Assembly (NCBI RefSeq): GCF_014636295.1
Contig: NZ_BMEC01000006.1
Location: forward strand, 248,001 to 312,000
DNA length: 64,000 bases
From: Marivirga lumbricoides
GTDB taxonomy: Bacteria > Bacteroidota > Bacteroidia > Cytophagales > Cyclobacteriaceae
Direction of reading: 5' to 3'
Part shown: positions 9,783-18,734 of the stretch, one piece after another
Layout of the letters: the number at the start of each line of letters is the position of its first letter
Numbering within the stretch: the stretch's first letter is position 1
Program-made: the position numbers and the translations under genes
Notes under the pieces: generated by a model
The model's database searches: none
Told to the model about the DNA's origin: nothing
The model's input: the letters and a program-made list of their open reading frames with translations, nothing else

Positions 9783-10391
9783 TTAGTTTTTCAATCTCGC
9801 TCTTAATGCATTTCCTATGGCCATACCAATTGGCTTAAATTCTTCGGCACTGAACTCATCCGTTTTGGCATTATTACACCAATAGCAAATCGGTTCGCAA
9901 TTGTTATCAGAATATTCCTGGTTAGGAGCCTTACGGTCTATTTCCATCCTCCAGCCTCTCTCGTTCTTTTTAAAGAGCTTATTGCTTTTAGCTAGTTCCA
10001 CTATTTCATCAACAGTAATATTGCAGTAATAACATTCATTGGCTTCCTGAAGCGCTTTAAACTTGTCCGGGTGCAATTGCTTTTTAAATACTTTGTGGAA
10101 GTACTCTTTCCTCCACTGCGGCAATACAGCTTTTAGTTTGCGCTCAGTCTCTTTAATGGTAATATAAATGGCATCAATTTGCATTTCGGTGCCGGGCAGT
10201 GTCTCTCCTCTCTCGGTATGGAAAAATTCTGCTGCGTATTTTTTGATTAAGTCTTGCTTCTCAGACAAGTCATATTCCAGAAACTCTTCCAGCAAAGAGG
10301 AATCTACTGCCTTGCCGTGAATAATTTTGTCAAAAAGAAAAATCCTTAATCTGGATTTGAAACTGTCGTTGGATTTTGATAAATAGGTCAT
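9783..10391 (-). CDS. HNH-like zinc-finger protein
   Basis: The protein has 202 residues. The C-terminal half has two CxxC pairs, Cys120/Cys123 and Cys169/Cys172, framing MEIDRKAPNQEY and ending CYWCNNAKTDEF. This is the layout of an HNH/McrA-type fold. The usual first His of the HNH signature is replaced in EIDRK, so catalytic competence is uncertain. The N-terminal ~100 residues are helical and unrecognised. It stands alone between tRNA-Asp and the sulfotransferase. It may be a nuclease or a structural zinc-binding relative. Confidence 0.6.
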   Translation of the reverse strand: MTYLSKSNDSFKSRLRIFLFDKIIHGKAVDSSLLEEFLEYDLSEKQDLIKKYAAEFFHTERGETLPGTEMQIDAIYITIKETERKLKAVLPQWRKEYFHKVFKKQLHPDKFKALQEANECYYCNITVDEIVELAKSNKLFKKNERGWRMEIDRKAPNQEYSDNNCEPICYWCNNAKTDEFSAEEFKPIGMAIGNALRARLKN

Positions 10392-10657
10392 GATAGTTTA
10401 TGAAATTAAGCTACTAACCTTTATTTAACGAAGTTTTGAGTGAAAGAGGTGCGTTTTGGGTTAAATTGTGAGGGGTTGGAGGAAGATGATTAAGGATATA
10501 AATATTATGTTTAGAATATTGAAGTTTCCAATTAATAAAATTAAGTCCATGACACAAATAGTAACAAAGCAACTTGCATTTATAGCAAAATACTTTACTA
10601 AGAATATTACACTCAACATTCAAGCAATAGTTTAATTACAAGACTCAATTTGTATAC

Positions 10658-11641
10658 CTACCGCTTATTAGTAATTTGTAAACAAAAAGATGAATTGGTC
10701 ACATCAATATTATATGGTTTCTCACTATAGTTTTTTTGTAACCAGACATTAAAATAACCACCGTAAGTCTCAGCTAATTGGTTTATTAATCCATAATAAT
10801 GCTTTTTGAGGTACTCTTCAATTTCAGAAGGGCAATCTATTACTTTTGAAACATTTACTTTTTCTAGAAGGTCACAATTCCTATCAATATTATTAGGATT
10901 AGCCCCTATGAATTGGACTATTTCTTTTAAAAGCTTTTCCGGGCAATCTATTATCGCATCATAAAAGCAAACTAGTATTTGAGCTTCAGGAAATATTTTC
11001 GAATATTTTTCCAATGTATCAATGTAATTTGATCTAAGAAGTTGATCATCGGAATTAATAAAATCAATTATAGATTCATGCTTAAATTTTGATCGCGATT
11101 TTTTACTACTATGTTTTCTTGAAAACCTATAATGAGACCACGCTCTTTCTATTGGATCCCTTAAAATGAAAATGATCTTAGCATCAGGTGCTAGTTTGTA
11201 CATCTTCCGAATATCATTTTCCTCTAAAATAGCATAAGAAGGCGATATTTCACCAGAAAATCCTTTTAAATTTTTAAATAATGATAAATACCATTCATCA
11301 TTATAATTATAAAACATCCACTTCAAAGCCCAATTAATTTGAATAAAATCTAACCTTAAAATTGCTTTAATAAACATTATAACAACAAATTTCACCCATT
11401 CGTATATGAGGACTCTTTTATATACTTTTGATTCACTTAATGTATTTGGTGAAGAATATTTTTTGTTCTTATCGAAATAATGAATTTCTTTTATCCCAAG
11501 AGAAAAATCAGGTAATTTTTTGAGGTTTGAAAAGAGCCAACTAGTTCCTGCTTTTTGGGCCCCTATTCCTATGAAATTAATAGAAGACTTATCTATTACA
11601 AATTTAGAAATCGGAGGGTTAACCCTTAAGGAATCTTTCAT
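10658..11641 (-). CDS. Sulfotransferase family protein
   Basis: The protein has 327 residues. The 5'-phosphosulfate loop is visible near the N-terminus as IGAQKAGTSWLFSNL (about 26-42), and the 3'-phosphate motif as ILRDPIERAWSHYRF (about 157-171), the two PAPS-binding hallmarks of the Sulfotransfer_1 superfamily. It would transfer sulfate from PAPS to a hydroxyl of a glycan or other acceptor; the acceptor is unknown. No PAPS synthesis genes are near. Its low GC and isolated position within the accessory island suggest transfer. Confidence 0.85.
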   Translation of the reverse strand: MKDSLRVNPPISKFVIDKSSINFIGIGAQKAGTSWLFSNLKKLPDFSLGIKEIHYFDKNKKYSSPNTLSESKVYKRVLIYEWVKFVVIMFIKAILRLDFIQINWALKWMFYNYNDEWYLSLFKNLKGFSGEISPSYAILEENDIRKMYKLAPDAKIIFILRDPIERAWSHYRFSRKHSSKKSRSKFKHESIIDFINSDDQLLRSNYIDTLEKYSKIFPEAQILVCFYDAIIDCPEKLLKEIVQFIGANPNNIDRNCDLLEKVNVSKVIDCPSEIEEYLKKHYYGLINQLAETYGGYFNVWLQKNYSEKPYNIDVTNSSFCLQITNKR

Positions 11642-11672
11642 ATAGGTTTTGTTTTTCAGTCAAATTGAAAAT

Positions 11673-12587
11673 TTAGCTTCCATACACATTATAACTCTGT
11701 TTTACCAAACTCATTAAATAGTCCAAGTCCGTTTCTGGTGTAACAACTGCTTCATAGTCTCCAAGTCCCCAGTGTCCAATTTCAGAAACATCTCTAAAAA
11801 GAATCTTATAATCTTCCAAAGTACCCTTTTTTAAATTAATTCTTACCCTTAATTGCTTTTTTTGGATTTCAAGATCACAAAATACCTTTTTGCCTATTTT
11901 AAAACCAATATATTGCTTCACAGGATTAACCTCAACCTCATCTAAAGCGGTGATACGTTCTTTTAAGTCGAAATAGAGCTCTTTAGTAACTTCAGATGCT
12001 TTGGCTAAATGATCCTCTTCTGTATAGACTTTAATTTCCTTACTGACCTGCTCCACTCGTTCATCTTGGTTGCTGATTGTATTTACACTAACCTGACTAC
12101 TGGACTTATGCAGGTTCAGCATAATCAAATCATTTTCATATTTCTTGATTTCCCAAAGCTCAAAAGGCAGGTCTTTGAACTCAATGCTTTGCTTTTGGTA
12201 AGTTGTAAATTGAGGGGCCACAAATAATACGCGGGATTGACTCCAATCTACTTCCTGTTTTTTGAGCATCTTGCCAGTTTGCTCCTGATACTCTAAAATA
12301 AAATCAGCTTTATTATTGAGCAGTAAGCTTAAATAAGAATAACCTTGATCTACCACCGAAAAGCTTTTACCCTTTTTATATTCAATGATTACAAAAGCAT
12401 CACTTTGAGAGTCAAAAGCCAAAGTATCAATGCGTAAGCCATTCAACTGAAACTCAGTTTTTACGAAATCTAATCCAAAGAGCATTTGTAAATTGGCTTC
12501 TACCAGTTGCTGAATATCTTTTTCAAGCTTAAAAGATTGGCTTTTGATTTCTTTGAGATGGGATTTGTTGAGGTTGTAGAGGTTCAT
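11673..12587 (-). CDS. PDDEXK nuclease-like protein with C-terminal DUF5655
   Basis: The protein has 304 residues from ATG 12587; the longer frame needs TTG 12611 inside the upstream gene. The N-terminal domain has RIDTLAFD followed by FVIIEYKKG, the D...ExK core of a PDDEXK (NucS/DUF91-like) fold. The C-terminal ~110 residues (YIGFKIGKK to LVKQSY) match the DUF5655 'predicted transport' domain often fused to it. It starts 10 bases after the HNH gene and forms the third cistron of the ATPase-HNH operon. A role in DNA defence is inferred from this placement. Confidence 0.68.
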   Translation of the reverse strand: MNLYNLNKSHLKEIKSQSFKLEKDIQQLVEANLQMLFGLDFVKTEFQLNGLRIDTLAFDSQSDAFVIIEYKKGKSFSVVDQGYSYLSLLLNNKADFILEYQEQTGKMLKKQEVDWSQSRVLFVAPQFTTYQKQSIEFKDLPFELWEIKKYENDLIMLNLHKSSSQVSVNTISNQDERVEQVSKEIKVYTEEDHLAKASEVTKELYFDLKERITALDEVEVNPVKQYIGFKIGKKVFCDLEIQKKQLRVRINLKKGTLEDYKILFRDVSEIGHWGLGDYEAVVTPETDLDYLMSLVKQSYNVYGS

Positions 12588-12597
12588 ACAGTTTAAT

Positions 12598-13284
12598 TTA
12601 ATGATTTTCAATCATATCTAAAATTGCATCTTTGGCTTCTAGCAACTGTTTAAGCTTATCCTCATTTTTCTCTTTTCTTATCCTTTTTGTAATATTTCTA
12701 AATGTTTTTTGCTCTCGTAAGTTAATTTGTTCTCTAAAATCTAGAATTATCTGATACCTGTGCATATTACAAGTATCAAATGTGAATGGTCCTTTAGTAT
12801 TTGGTTTTGGAATTAAAAAGAAATCATCTTCTATTTCGAAATGGTCACACCAATTATCAAAATGAGGATTAAAAAGACGGTAATGATCTCCTGTATCTGG
12901 GCAGTGTTCTTCATAATCACCATAATGTGTACTAGGATTCACTAAAACATTATCAACTCCCTTTGAAGAATTACAGCCTACACATGAAACCACCAGATTA
13001 AAATTCGCAAACATCCAGTTTGGCTTCTTGTCACGACATGTAATATGTTCAATTGGATAACCATAACCCTCAACGGCAATTTTTACTCTACAATAAGCAC
13101 ACCTAGTTTTTTGTCTTCTAGCATAATGCTTTCTAATATTTTGCTTTAAACTTTCAAATGTAGATTTGCTCCAATCATTAGCTAGATATGGAAAATTATC
13201 AGCAATTTTTGACTCCTCATTCCCAGTTTTGGCATATGTCTTACCTCTTAATGTATATCCAAGTATTCTATTTAATGTAGCCAT
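12598..13284 (-). CDS. ptuB: HNH endonuclease, PtuB-like (Septu)
   Basis: The protein has 228 residues. It has Cys62-x2-Cys65, then EHITCRDKKPN with His80, FNLVVSCVGCNSSKG with Asn96, Cys101 and Cys104, a complete HNH with a zinc ribbon. The start overlaps the 3' end of the ATPase gene by 17 bases. The order ATPase then HNH is that of Septu (PtuA-PtuB), an anti-phage system in which the ATPase holds the HNH nuclease in a complex. Retron or other ATPase-HNH systems also use this pair; no retron reverse transcriptase is present here. Confidence 0.75.
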   Translation of the reverse strand: MATLNRILGYTLRGKTYAKTGNEESKIADNFPYLANDWSKSTFESLKQNIRKHYARRQKTRCAYCRVKIAVEGYGYPIEHITCRDKKPNWMFANFNLVVSCVGCNSSKGVDNVLVNPSTHYGDYEEHCPDTGDHYRLFNPHFDNWCDHFEIEDDFFLIPKPNTKGPFTFDTCNMHRYQIILDFREQINLREQKTFRNITKRIRKEKNEDKLKQLLEAKDAILDMIENH

Positions 13285-14878
13285 ATTTAGAAATTAATTT
13301 ATCGACTACTTCTTTAAGGGGGTCATCATCTGATAATTTTGTAATATTCTCATCAACTAGCTCTTGAACCATTGATCTTATTAGTAGTAACCTTTCCTTA
13401 TTTTTAGGTTTAGCAATTTCGTCCAAGATCTCACCTATTTTTTCAGAGATGAAATAATTCCGTGTAGTGGGCACATTAAAAACTTTTAACAAAATCTCTT
13501 CTGCTGACCAACCATAAGTACTTGACAGCCAATTCTCAGAACTCAAACCTTGTTCAATCCTTCTCAAGGTTATAACATTGGAACTATCGGGTTTTAAATC
13601 AGAAATTAAAAAATGCGAGTGGGTTGCAATAATAAAATGAGAATCTGGAAATTTCTTAAACATCTTTTTTAATAAATGAATATACTTCATTTGCCAATTA
13701 GGGTGTAAGCTTAGTTCTGGTTCATCAATTAAAACCAAACTGTTCTCTCGAATATTTGATAATATTCTAATTAAAGACATTATAATTTGATTTTCACCAG
13801 CACTAACCTGATCCAGTGTAATGTCTCTTCCATGCTTTTTAATTTCAATATTCTCAACATATAAAATATCAAGTTGAATTAAATCATTAATTATAGAGTA
13901 ATCCAAACCATATGCCTTTTGGCTAAAGAAATCAACTTTCAACTTTTTCGAATCTGAATTTTTTATTCGATCTAGGTAGTTATGCTTTACTAGTTCATTT
14001 ATATAATCAATAATAGCATCCAGCCTTGTGTGATTTTCTATACTTAAATTTTTATCCTCAAGTAGCTGTTTAAATTTCCATGCACCCCATGGTTCGGTTT
14101 TTCTTATTTGCTTTTCTTCATATCTAATATAAAAATCCTCAAAATCTGACACAGTCAAGTCATCCTTGTAGAACCTAAGTGTATATTTTGTTCTAAAATT
14201 AATTGATAAATAAGGATCAAAACTCAGAAATTCCACAATAGTAGAATTTAGAATTTCTATAAAGTTTTGTTGATTTATTGCTTCAAGAAGCGCACTGGTT
14301 ATTTTCCTTTTGAATGCGTTTGATGATACATTTCGGGGAGTATGTTTTAAACCGCAGTACTTGTAAATATTGCTTTCATCATCTTTCTTAAATGTAAATC
14401 GATCATTAACTTGCGAAGTACTAGCTATGACCTTTGTAGGAAGAATCAATTGATCTATATTAATTGAATACTCTTCATTGGGTAGCATTTTAAAATCATC
14501 TAAAAAAAGATGACTTCCAAGGGGTCTATTAAATGTAATGTTAATTTTATTTACATCAGACCTTTCCTTTTTGATACCTTTTTGAACTAACCATCTATTC
14601 GAATATACCTCATAATTGGCTTCATAAAAAGAGTATCTCAAGTAGAATGCAAAGCTAATATCATCTCTTTTTTTTTCATTCTGCATCTTTTCTAATTGGT
14701 AGAAAATATCAGCTATAGTTTTAAGAATAAAACTTTTCCCAGTTCCATTCATGCCAATTATTACAGAGGTAAATGGTTCCTCCTGTTTTTCAGCATCTTC
14801 TTTTTCGGGATAAAAGTCTATATCTAAATGTCCTAAAGTAGGATGCCCAAACACTTCCAGCTTATGAAATCTAAACAT
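13268..14878 (-). CDS. ptuA: SMC/ABC-type AAA ATPase, PtuA-like (Septu)
   Basis: The protein has 536 residues. Walker A GMNGTGKS lies at 42-49, an ABC signature-like VSAGENQ near 357, Walker B SLVLIDEPELSLHP near 380, and an H-loop ATHSHFL after it. The long insert between Walker A and signature is helical, as in overcoding-nuclease-like ATPases without the TOPRIM domain. It sits directly upstream of and overlaps the HNH gene. In Septu the ATPase senses infection and controls the nuclease. The start lies 3 bases after the type I specificity-subunit remnant. Confidence 0.78.
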   Translation of the reverse strand: MFRFHKLEVFGHPTLGHLDIDFYPEKEDAEKQEEPFTSVIIGMNGTGKSFILKTIADIFYQLEKMQNEKKRDDISFAFYLRYSFYEANYEVYSNRWLVQKGIKKERSDVNKINITFNRPLGSHLFLDDFKMLPNEEYSINIDQLILPTKVIASTSQVNDRFTFKKDDESNIYKYCGLKHTPRNVSSNAFKRKITSALLEAINQQNFIEILNSTIVEFLSFDPYLSINFRTKYTLRFYKDDLTVSDFEDFYIRYEEKQIRKTEPWGAWKFKQLLEDKNLSIENHTRLDAIIDYINELVKHNYLDRIKNSDSKKLKVDFFSQKAYGLDYSIINDLIQLDILYVENIEIKKHGRDITLDQVSAGENQIIMSLIRILSNIRENSLVLIDEPELSLHPNWQMKYIHLLKKMFKKFPDSHFIIATHSHFLISDLKPDSSNVITLRRIEQGLSSENWLSSTYGWSAEEILLKVFNVPTTRNYFISEKIGEILDEIAKPKNKERLLLIRSMVQELVDENITKLSDDDPLKEVVDKLISKYGYIK

Positions 14879-14881
14879 AAT

Positions 14882-15052
14882 CTACTTTTTAGTTGAAATT
14901 TCCTTCTCCCCCTTCACCAGCTCCAACAACACACTAGCGGGTTCATCATTTGGGTCTTGGGGGACTAGCTCGCCTTTGAAGGCTTTTTGTAAAATGACAT
15001 ATGATAAATTAATCTCACTAATATACTTCATTATGGTTTTGGTTTTATCCAT
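14882..15052 (-). pseudogene. Type I restriction specificity subunit (HsdS) C-terminal remnant
   Basis: A 56-codon frame contains ILQKAFKGELVPQDPNDEPA, a signature of HsdS C-termini. Full HsdS proteins have about 400 residues with two target-recognition domains; here only the tail survives. Together with the next fragment it suggests decay of a type I restriction locus at the site now occupied by the Septu-like genes. Confidence 0.7.
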
Positions 15053-15058
15053 TAAGTA

Positions 15059-15228
15059 TTAAGCCCTCATTCCCTCAATAAATACCTGTACAAACTGCTT
15101 CATTTTATCAATAATGCGCTGGCCGATGCTTCTGGCTTGTAAAACACTAGGGCGGCTTTCCAGGCATGTAAATACTTCACCTCTTAAGGTTTCATGCTCA
15201 TTGCAGCTGTAATCATCTATAATCTGTT
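15059..15228 (-). pseudogene. Degraded coding remnant, possibly of the same restriction locus
   Basis: A minus-strand open stretch reads HETLRGEVFTCLESRPSV and then ARSIGQRIIDKMKQF, ending in TAA at 15059. No good start is present and the frame breaks upstream near 15230. It reads as protein but I cannot name the family with confidence. The region to 15329 shows further broken coding-like sequence and nothing intact. Confidence 0.4.
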
Positions 15229-15329
15229 TTGATCAAAATGCTCTTCATTACATAATTCTTTAAGTTCTCTCAATATTTTTAATTGATATATTGTCTTTAT
15301 CAAAAGATAAAGTAGTTAGAATGTCTTTT

Positions 15330-16193
15330 CTAGTAAACCCTAACCTCAGGCACAACACCGTCACGGTTAAAGCCAAAGGGGCTTTTAGGATCCATTATGT
15401 TTTCACCATAACTTTTGTACTTCTCCTCACGAAAGAGCTTTCCCTCTTTAAAATAACTTATTAGTATTTCTATATCAGCATAAGAGCCCATCCATCCGGT
15501 CGACTTCGTTATTTCACAAACTTTTTGTGCATCTCTAAAATAAACAGTGGTTTCATTACTTCCATGCTCTCCCCCAGCTCCACTTTGAGTCATAACTTTT
15601 TCATTTTCCTTATTCCGAAACGCTAAATCCCACTCTTCATAATACCCTTCATCCGATTCGGAAACATAGGCTATGGTATCCGTAGTCTTCTCCATTGCAG
15701 CCACTGAAATGATATACTCATCTATTGCTTTAGATTGAGGATTGGCGGGTAAATCTCTGTTCTCTACCGTATGGTAAGCATTCATTGTCCGCAGGTATAA
15801 ATCTTTATGCGGAATTTGGTAGAAACTTATTTCAGGCTCCTCATTATTCTCTTTAAACCAGACCATTTTTCCCTCATCATTATAGTAGCCTCTCAAATCA
15901 GGATTCACCTTATTATTTTTAGAAGCAAAATAGATGAAATAGGGAAGCTTTTTGTTGGCATCGAAATAGTATTCAAAACGACCATCTGACACTTCTTCCT
16001 TAATAATGACTACGTTTCCATTCTCTTCAGAAACATTATATGGGGACACTGAATAAGTCTTCAGGTCTACTTTTCCCCCTGTAATTCGGTAATAACGATC
16101 GCGAACGGATTGAACTACTTCATCCTTGGTCTGAGACATTGCTAATAGACCACTGAAGAGCAAAGCGGCAGTAAGTACTAATTTTTTCATCAT
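15330..16193 (-). CDS. Exported protein of unknown function
   Basis: The protein has 287 residues with a clear signal peptide (MMKKLVLTAALLFSG, cleaved after about AMSQ). The mature part is rich in aromatic and acidic residues and probably beta-stranded (RFEYYFDANKKLPYFIYFAS, EISFYQIPHKDLYLR). I recognise no domain or catalytic motif. It lies 33 bases downstream of the histidine kinase gene and could be co-transcribed with it. Confidence 0.72.
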   Translation of the reverse strand: MMKKLVLTAALLFSGLLAMSQTKDEVVQSVRDRYYRITGGKVDLKTYSVSPYNVSEENGNVVIIKEEVSDGRFEYYFDANKKLPYFIYFASKNNKVNPDLRGYYNDEGKMVWFKENNEEPEISFYQIPHKDLYLRTMNAYHTVENRDLPANPQSKAIDEYIISVAAMEKTTDTIAYVSESDEGYYEEWDLAFRNKENEKVMTQSGAGGEHGSNETTVYFRDAQKVCEITKSTGWMGSYADIEILISYFKEGKLFREEKYKSYGENIMDPKSPFGFNRDGVVPEVRVY

Positions 16194-16226
16194 TTTGTAT
16201 TTAGAACAACTTTATTGTGATGCACA

Positions 16227-18158
16227 TTACAAGGTTTCATCAGAGGGTAAAAACACTGTGATGGTGGTGCCCACCCGTACTTCACTTTGAATTTCTATCC
16301 TACCCTTGTTCATTTCAGTAAATTCCTTCACCAGCTGCAGGCCCAGGCCTATCCCCTTTTCACCTTTTGTGCCTGCACTTCTGTTATAATTATCGTAAGC
16401 CAGCAGATTATCAATTTTCTCCTGAGTCATTCCTATCCCGCTGTCTGCTACTGAAATTCCAATCATACCATCTTTCAAAATAGCTGAAACAATAATTTCC
16501 CCATTCGCATCTGTAAATTTGATGGCATTACTCACCAGGTTTCTCAAAATGGTTTTTACACTGTTTTCATCCGCCCAAACGATTGCATCGTCATGTACAG
16601 TAGATATAAGGTTCAACTCCTTTGTTCTGCCCATATTCGAAAATAAATCGAGCAATTCATTCACCAGGTTGGCAAGAATGATGCGCTCCGGATTATAAGG
16701 GATGGCTCCTTGTTGCGTAACCGACCAGTCCAATAGGTTGGTAAGTAAAGTTGAAAGATTGTTAATCGAATTATCAAATAGCTTATGGATGTATTCTAAA
16801 TCTCTAATATTATTAGCGTCTATAGAAGTTTTCATGATGGCAGAAAGCCCTTTGAAGGAATTTACAGGCCCTAACAGGTCATGCGAAACAATGGACAGGA
16901 ACTTCTCTTTGGTCTCATTCATGGCTTCCAGCTGATCCCGCTGTGCTTCTACTTCTTCTTTCCTTTCGGTGATTATAAGGTTGAGTGTTTGTTTACGCTT
17001 GTAGTTACGGTAATATAGGAACACCAGAAAGCCCAGTAAAACAATGATGACAACCATGGCTATGAAAATAATATTCTGTTGTTCTCTTTTATTTTCCAGC
17101 ATATCAACTTCAAGCTGCTTTTGAGCTACCTCGTATTCAGTCTGCAGATCAGCCATTTTACGAATAGTTTCTTCATTGTTGATACTGTCCCTGTAGACTA
17201 AATATTGTTCCTGATGGAAATAAGCTTGTTGGAAGTTATTCTGCATCTCATAAAGCTCAGAGAGCTTCAGATTGGTATCCATCAATTGTTCTTTTAAATT
17301 ATATTCAGAAGCGATTTGCAGACTATGAAGGCCATAATTGATGGCCTTTTTAATGTTTCCTTTATTAGCATAAAAATCTGCCATGCTTAAATCATAATCA
17401 GCAATCGGATAATATGCCTCCAACTCTGTCAAAATAGCAATTGCCCGCTCAATATGGTCCTGCGCTTTCTCTTCGTGATCCATTTTCGCATAAAGCAAAC
17501 CGGTATTTCCAATGTTATAAGCAATGCCTAATTTGAAATCAAGGCTGTCGTAGATTTTACTGGCTTTTTCAAAATAGAGCAGTGAACTATCATATCTACC
17601 AATATCTTTATAAAGCAAGGCAGCATTATTATAAGTGCCTGCTAAACCTTTCACATCATTTAGTTCATGTAATAATATGATTCCTCTCTTATAGAAAAGC
17701 AGTGATTTTGAGTGATCTTCTGTTTTTTTATAAATATTGGCTATGTTGCCATAAACAATAGCCTCTTTAGACTTATCTCTTAAGGATTTTGCACATTGTA
17801 TAGCTTTGAAATAGTTTTCAAGTGCTTTATCATATTGGCTTATCTTTATATAATTATGTCCATACCGCAACGTGGCCTTATACAACCAAAGTGTATCTTT
17901 TTTTCGAGAAGCAATTTCATAAATTTTATCAGTGTATTTTAGCCTTAACCTAGGATTGAGAATCTGGTTTTTAGCTATTTGTTCAAATATCTCCAGTCTT
18001 AATGAATCTGAAATGCCACTTTTTTCAGAAAGGGAAATTAAACTATCTGTTGCAGCTTCACTCTGTCCGAATGTATTATTATTGTATAAATAACCAAAGG
18101 CTACTAAAAGCAGCACTTTGGCTAAATGATTATATATTAAATAAAGATCAGCTTTCAC
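16227..18158 (-). CDS. TPR-sensor histidine kinase (orphan)
   Basis: The protein has 643 residues. A signal or membrane anchor is followed by TPR repeats (about 40-340), a single membrane helix (about 364-386, IIFIAMVVIIVLLGFLVFLYY), a coiled linker, a HisKA domain with His426 in SIVSHDLLGP, and an HATPase_c domain with N box (LRNLVSNAIKF), DSGIGM and GIGLGLQLV. It would autophosphorylate on His in response to a periplasmic cue read by the TPR domain. No response regulator lies beside it. The small gene upstream ends 3 bases before it. Confidence 0.93.
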   Translation of the reverse strand: MKADLYLIYNHLAKVLLLVAFGYLYNNNTFGQSEAATDSLISLSEKSGISDSLRLEIFEQIAKNQILNPRLRLKYTDKIYEIASRKKDTLWLYKATLRYGHNYIKISQYDKALENYFKAIQCAKSLRDKSKEAIVYGNIANIYKKTEDHSKSLLFYKRGIILLHELNDVKGLAGTYNNAALLYKDIGRYDSSLLYFEKASKIYDSLDFKLGIAYNIGNTGLLYAKMDHEEKAQDHIERAIAILTELEAYYPIADYDLSMADFYANKGNIKKAINYGLHSLQIASEYNLKEQLMDTNLKLSELYEMQNNFQQAYFHQEQYLVYRDSINNEETIRKMADLQTEYEVAQKQLEVDMLENKREQQNIIFIAMVVIIVLLGFLVFLYYRNYKRKQTLNLIITERKEEVEAQRDQLEAMNETKEKFLSIVSHDLLGPVNSFKGLSAIMKTSIDANNIRDLEYIHKLFDNSINNLSTLLTNLLDWSVTQQGAIPYNPERIILANLVNELLDLFSNMGRTKELNLISTVHDDAIVWADENSVKTILRNLVSNAIKFTDANGEIIVSAILKDGMIGISVADSGIGMTQEKIDNLLAYDNYNRSAGTKGEKGIGLGLQLVKEFTEMNKGRIEIQSEVRVGTTITVFLPSDETL

Positions 18159-18161
18159 TGT

Positions 18162-18539
18162 TTAATCTCCTTCAGTGCCATCTTCATCCACTTCTATAAC
18201 AGGGTCACCTATATAGGATTGCCCTTCAATCATATAAGCTATATCATAGATTTCCGAACCAGTTACACTTTCTTCAACTGTTCCTTGCCATGCTGTTTTA
18301 GGATCGTTAGGGTCAACAGGTGTAGGCGTAGAACTAAGTACGTTCGTGCTACCACTTACAGGTTTCTTTAATATACCTATTATATAATCGACACCACCAT
18401 CCGGATCCAATTCCCAAATTACATTATCTCCGGGTCTTACTTTGGTGGTAATTGTGCCACCTTTATTACCCTCACTATCGGTGAGATACAGTTCGTTACT
18501 ATCGGACTTTTTACTAACTTTAATAATTCTATCTGCCAT
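18162..18539 (-). CDS. Small acidic protein of unknown function, paired with histidine kinase
   Basis: The protein has 125 residues from ATG 18539 (MADRIIKV); the frame continues to 18581 without a better start. It has no signal peptide or membrane helix. It contains short beta-like segments (TKVRPGDNVIWELD, reminiscent of cupredoxin-like edge strands) and an acidic tail. It lies 3 bases upstream of the kinase and is very likely in one transcript with it. Function unknown. Confidence 0.65.
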   Translation of the reverse strand: MADRIIKVSKKSDSNELYLTDSEGNKGGTITTKVRPGDNVIWELDPDGGVDYIIGILKKPVSGSTNVLSSTPTPVDPNDPKTAWQGTVEESVTGSEIYDIAYMIEGQSYIGDPVIEVDEDGTEGD

Positions 18540-18734
18540 AAAATAATGTGGTTTTAAATAATAATTGACAACAATATACATGTTTCCACATTATTTGTAA
18601 ATATATAGTGGAATTATTCGAAGAATATATTGATTACAAAAGTATATGGGTCAGTTTTGGTGATGAAAGAAGTCAATTTGAAGGGTAATTTAAGTAATTC
18701 TACTTTTTGCCTGTATTTCTTTAAATTGCCATGC

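Noticed and set aside
10414-10623. 69-codon minus-strand frame
   Set aside because: Composition is not protein-like, it has no neighbour coupling, and it lies in an AT-rich gap.
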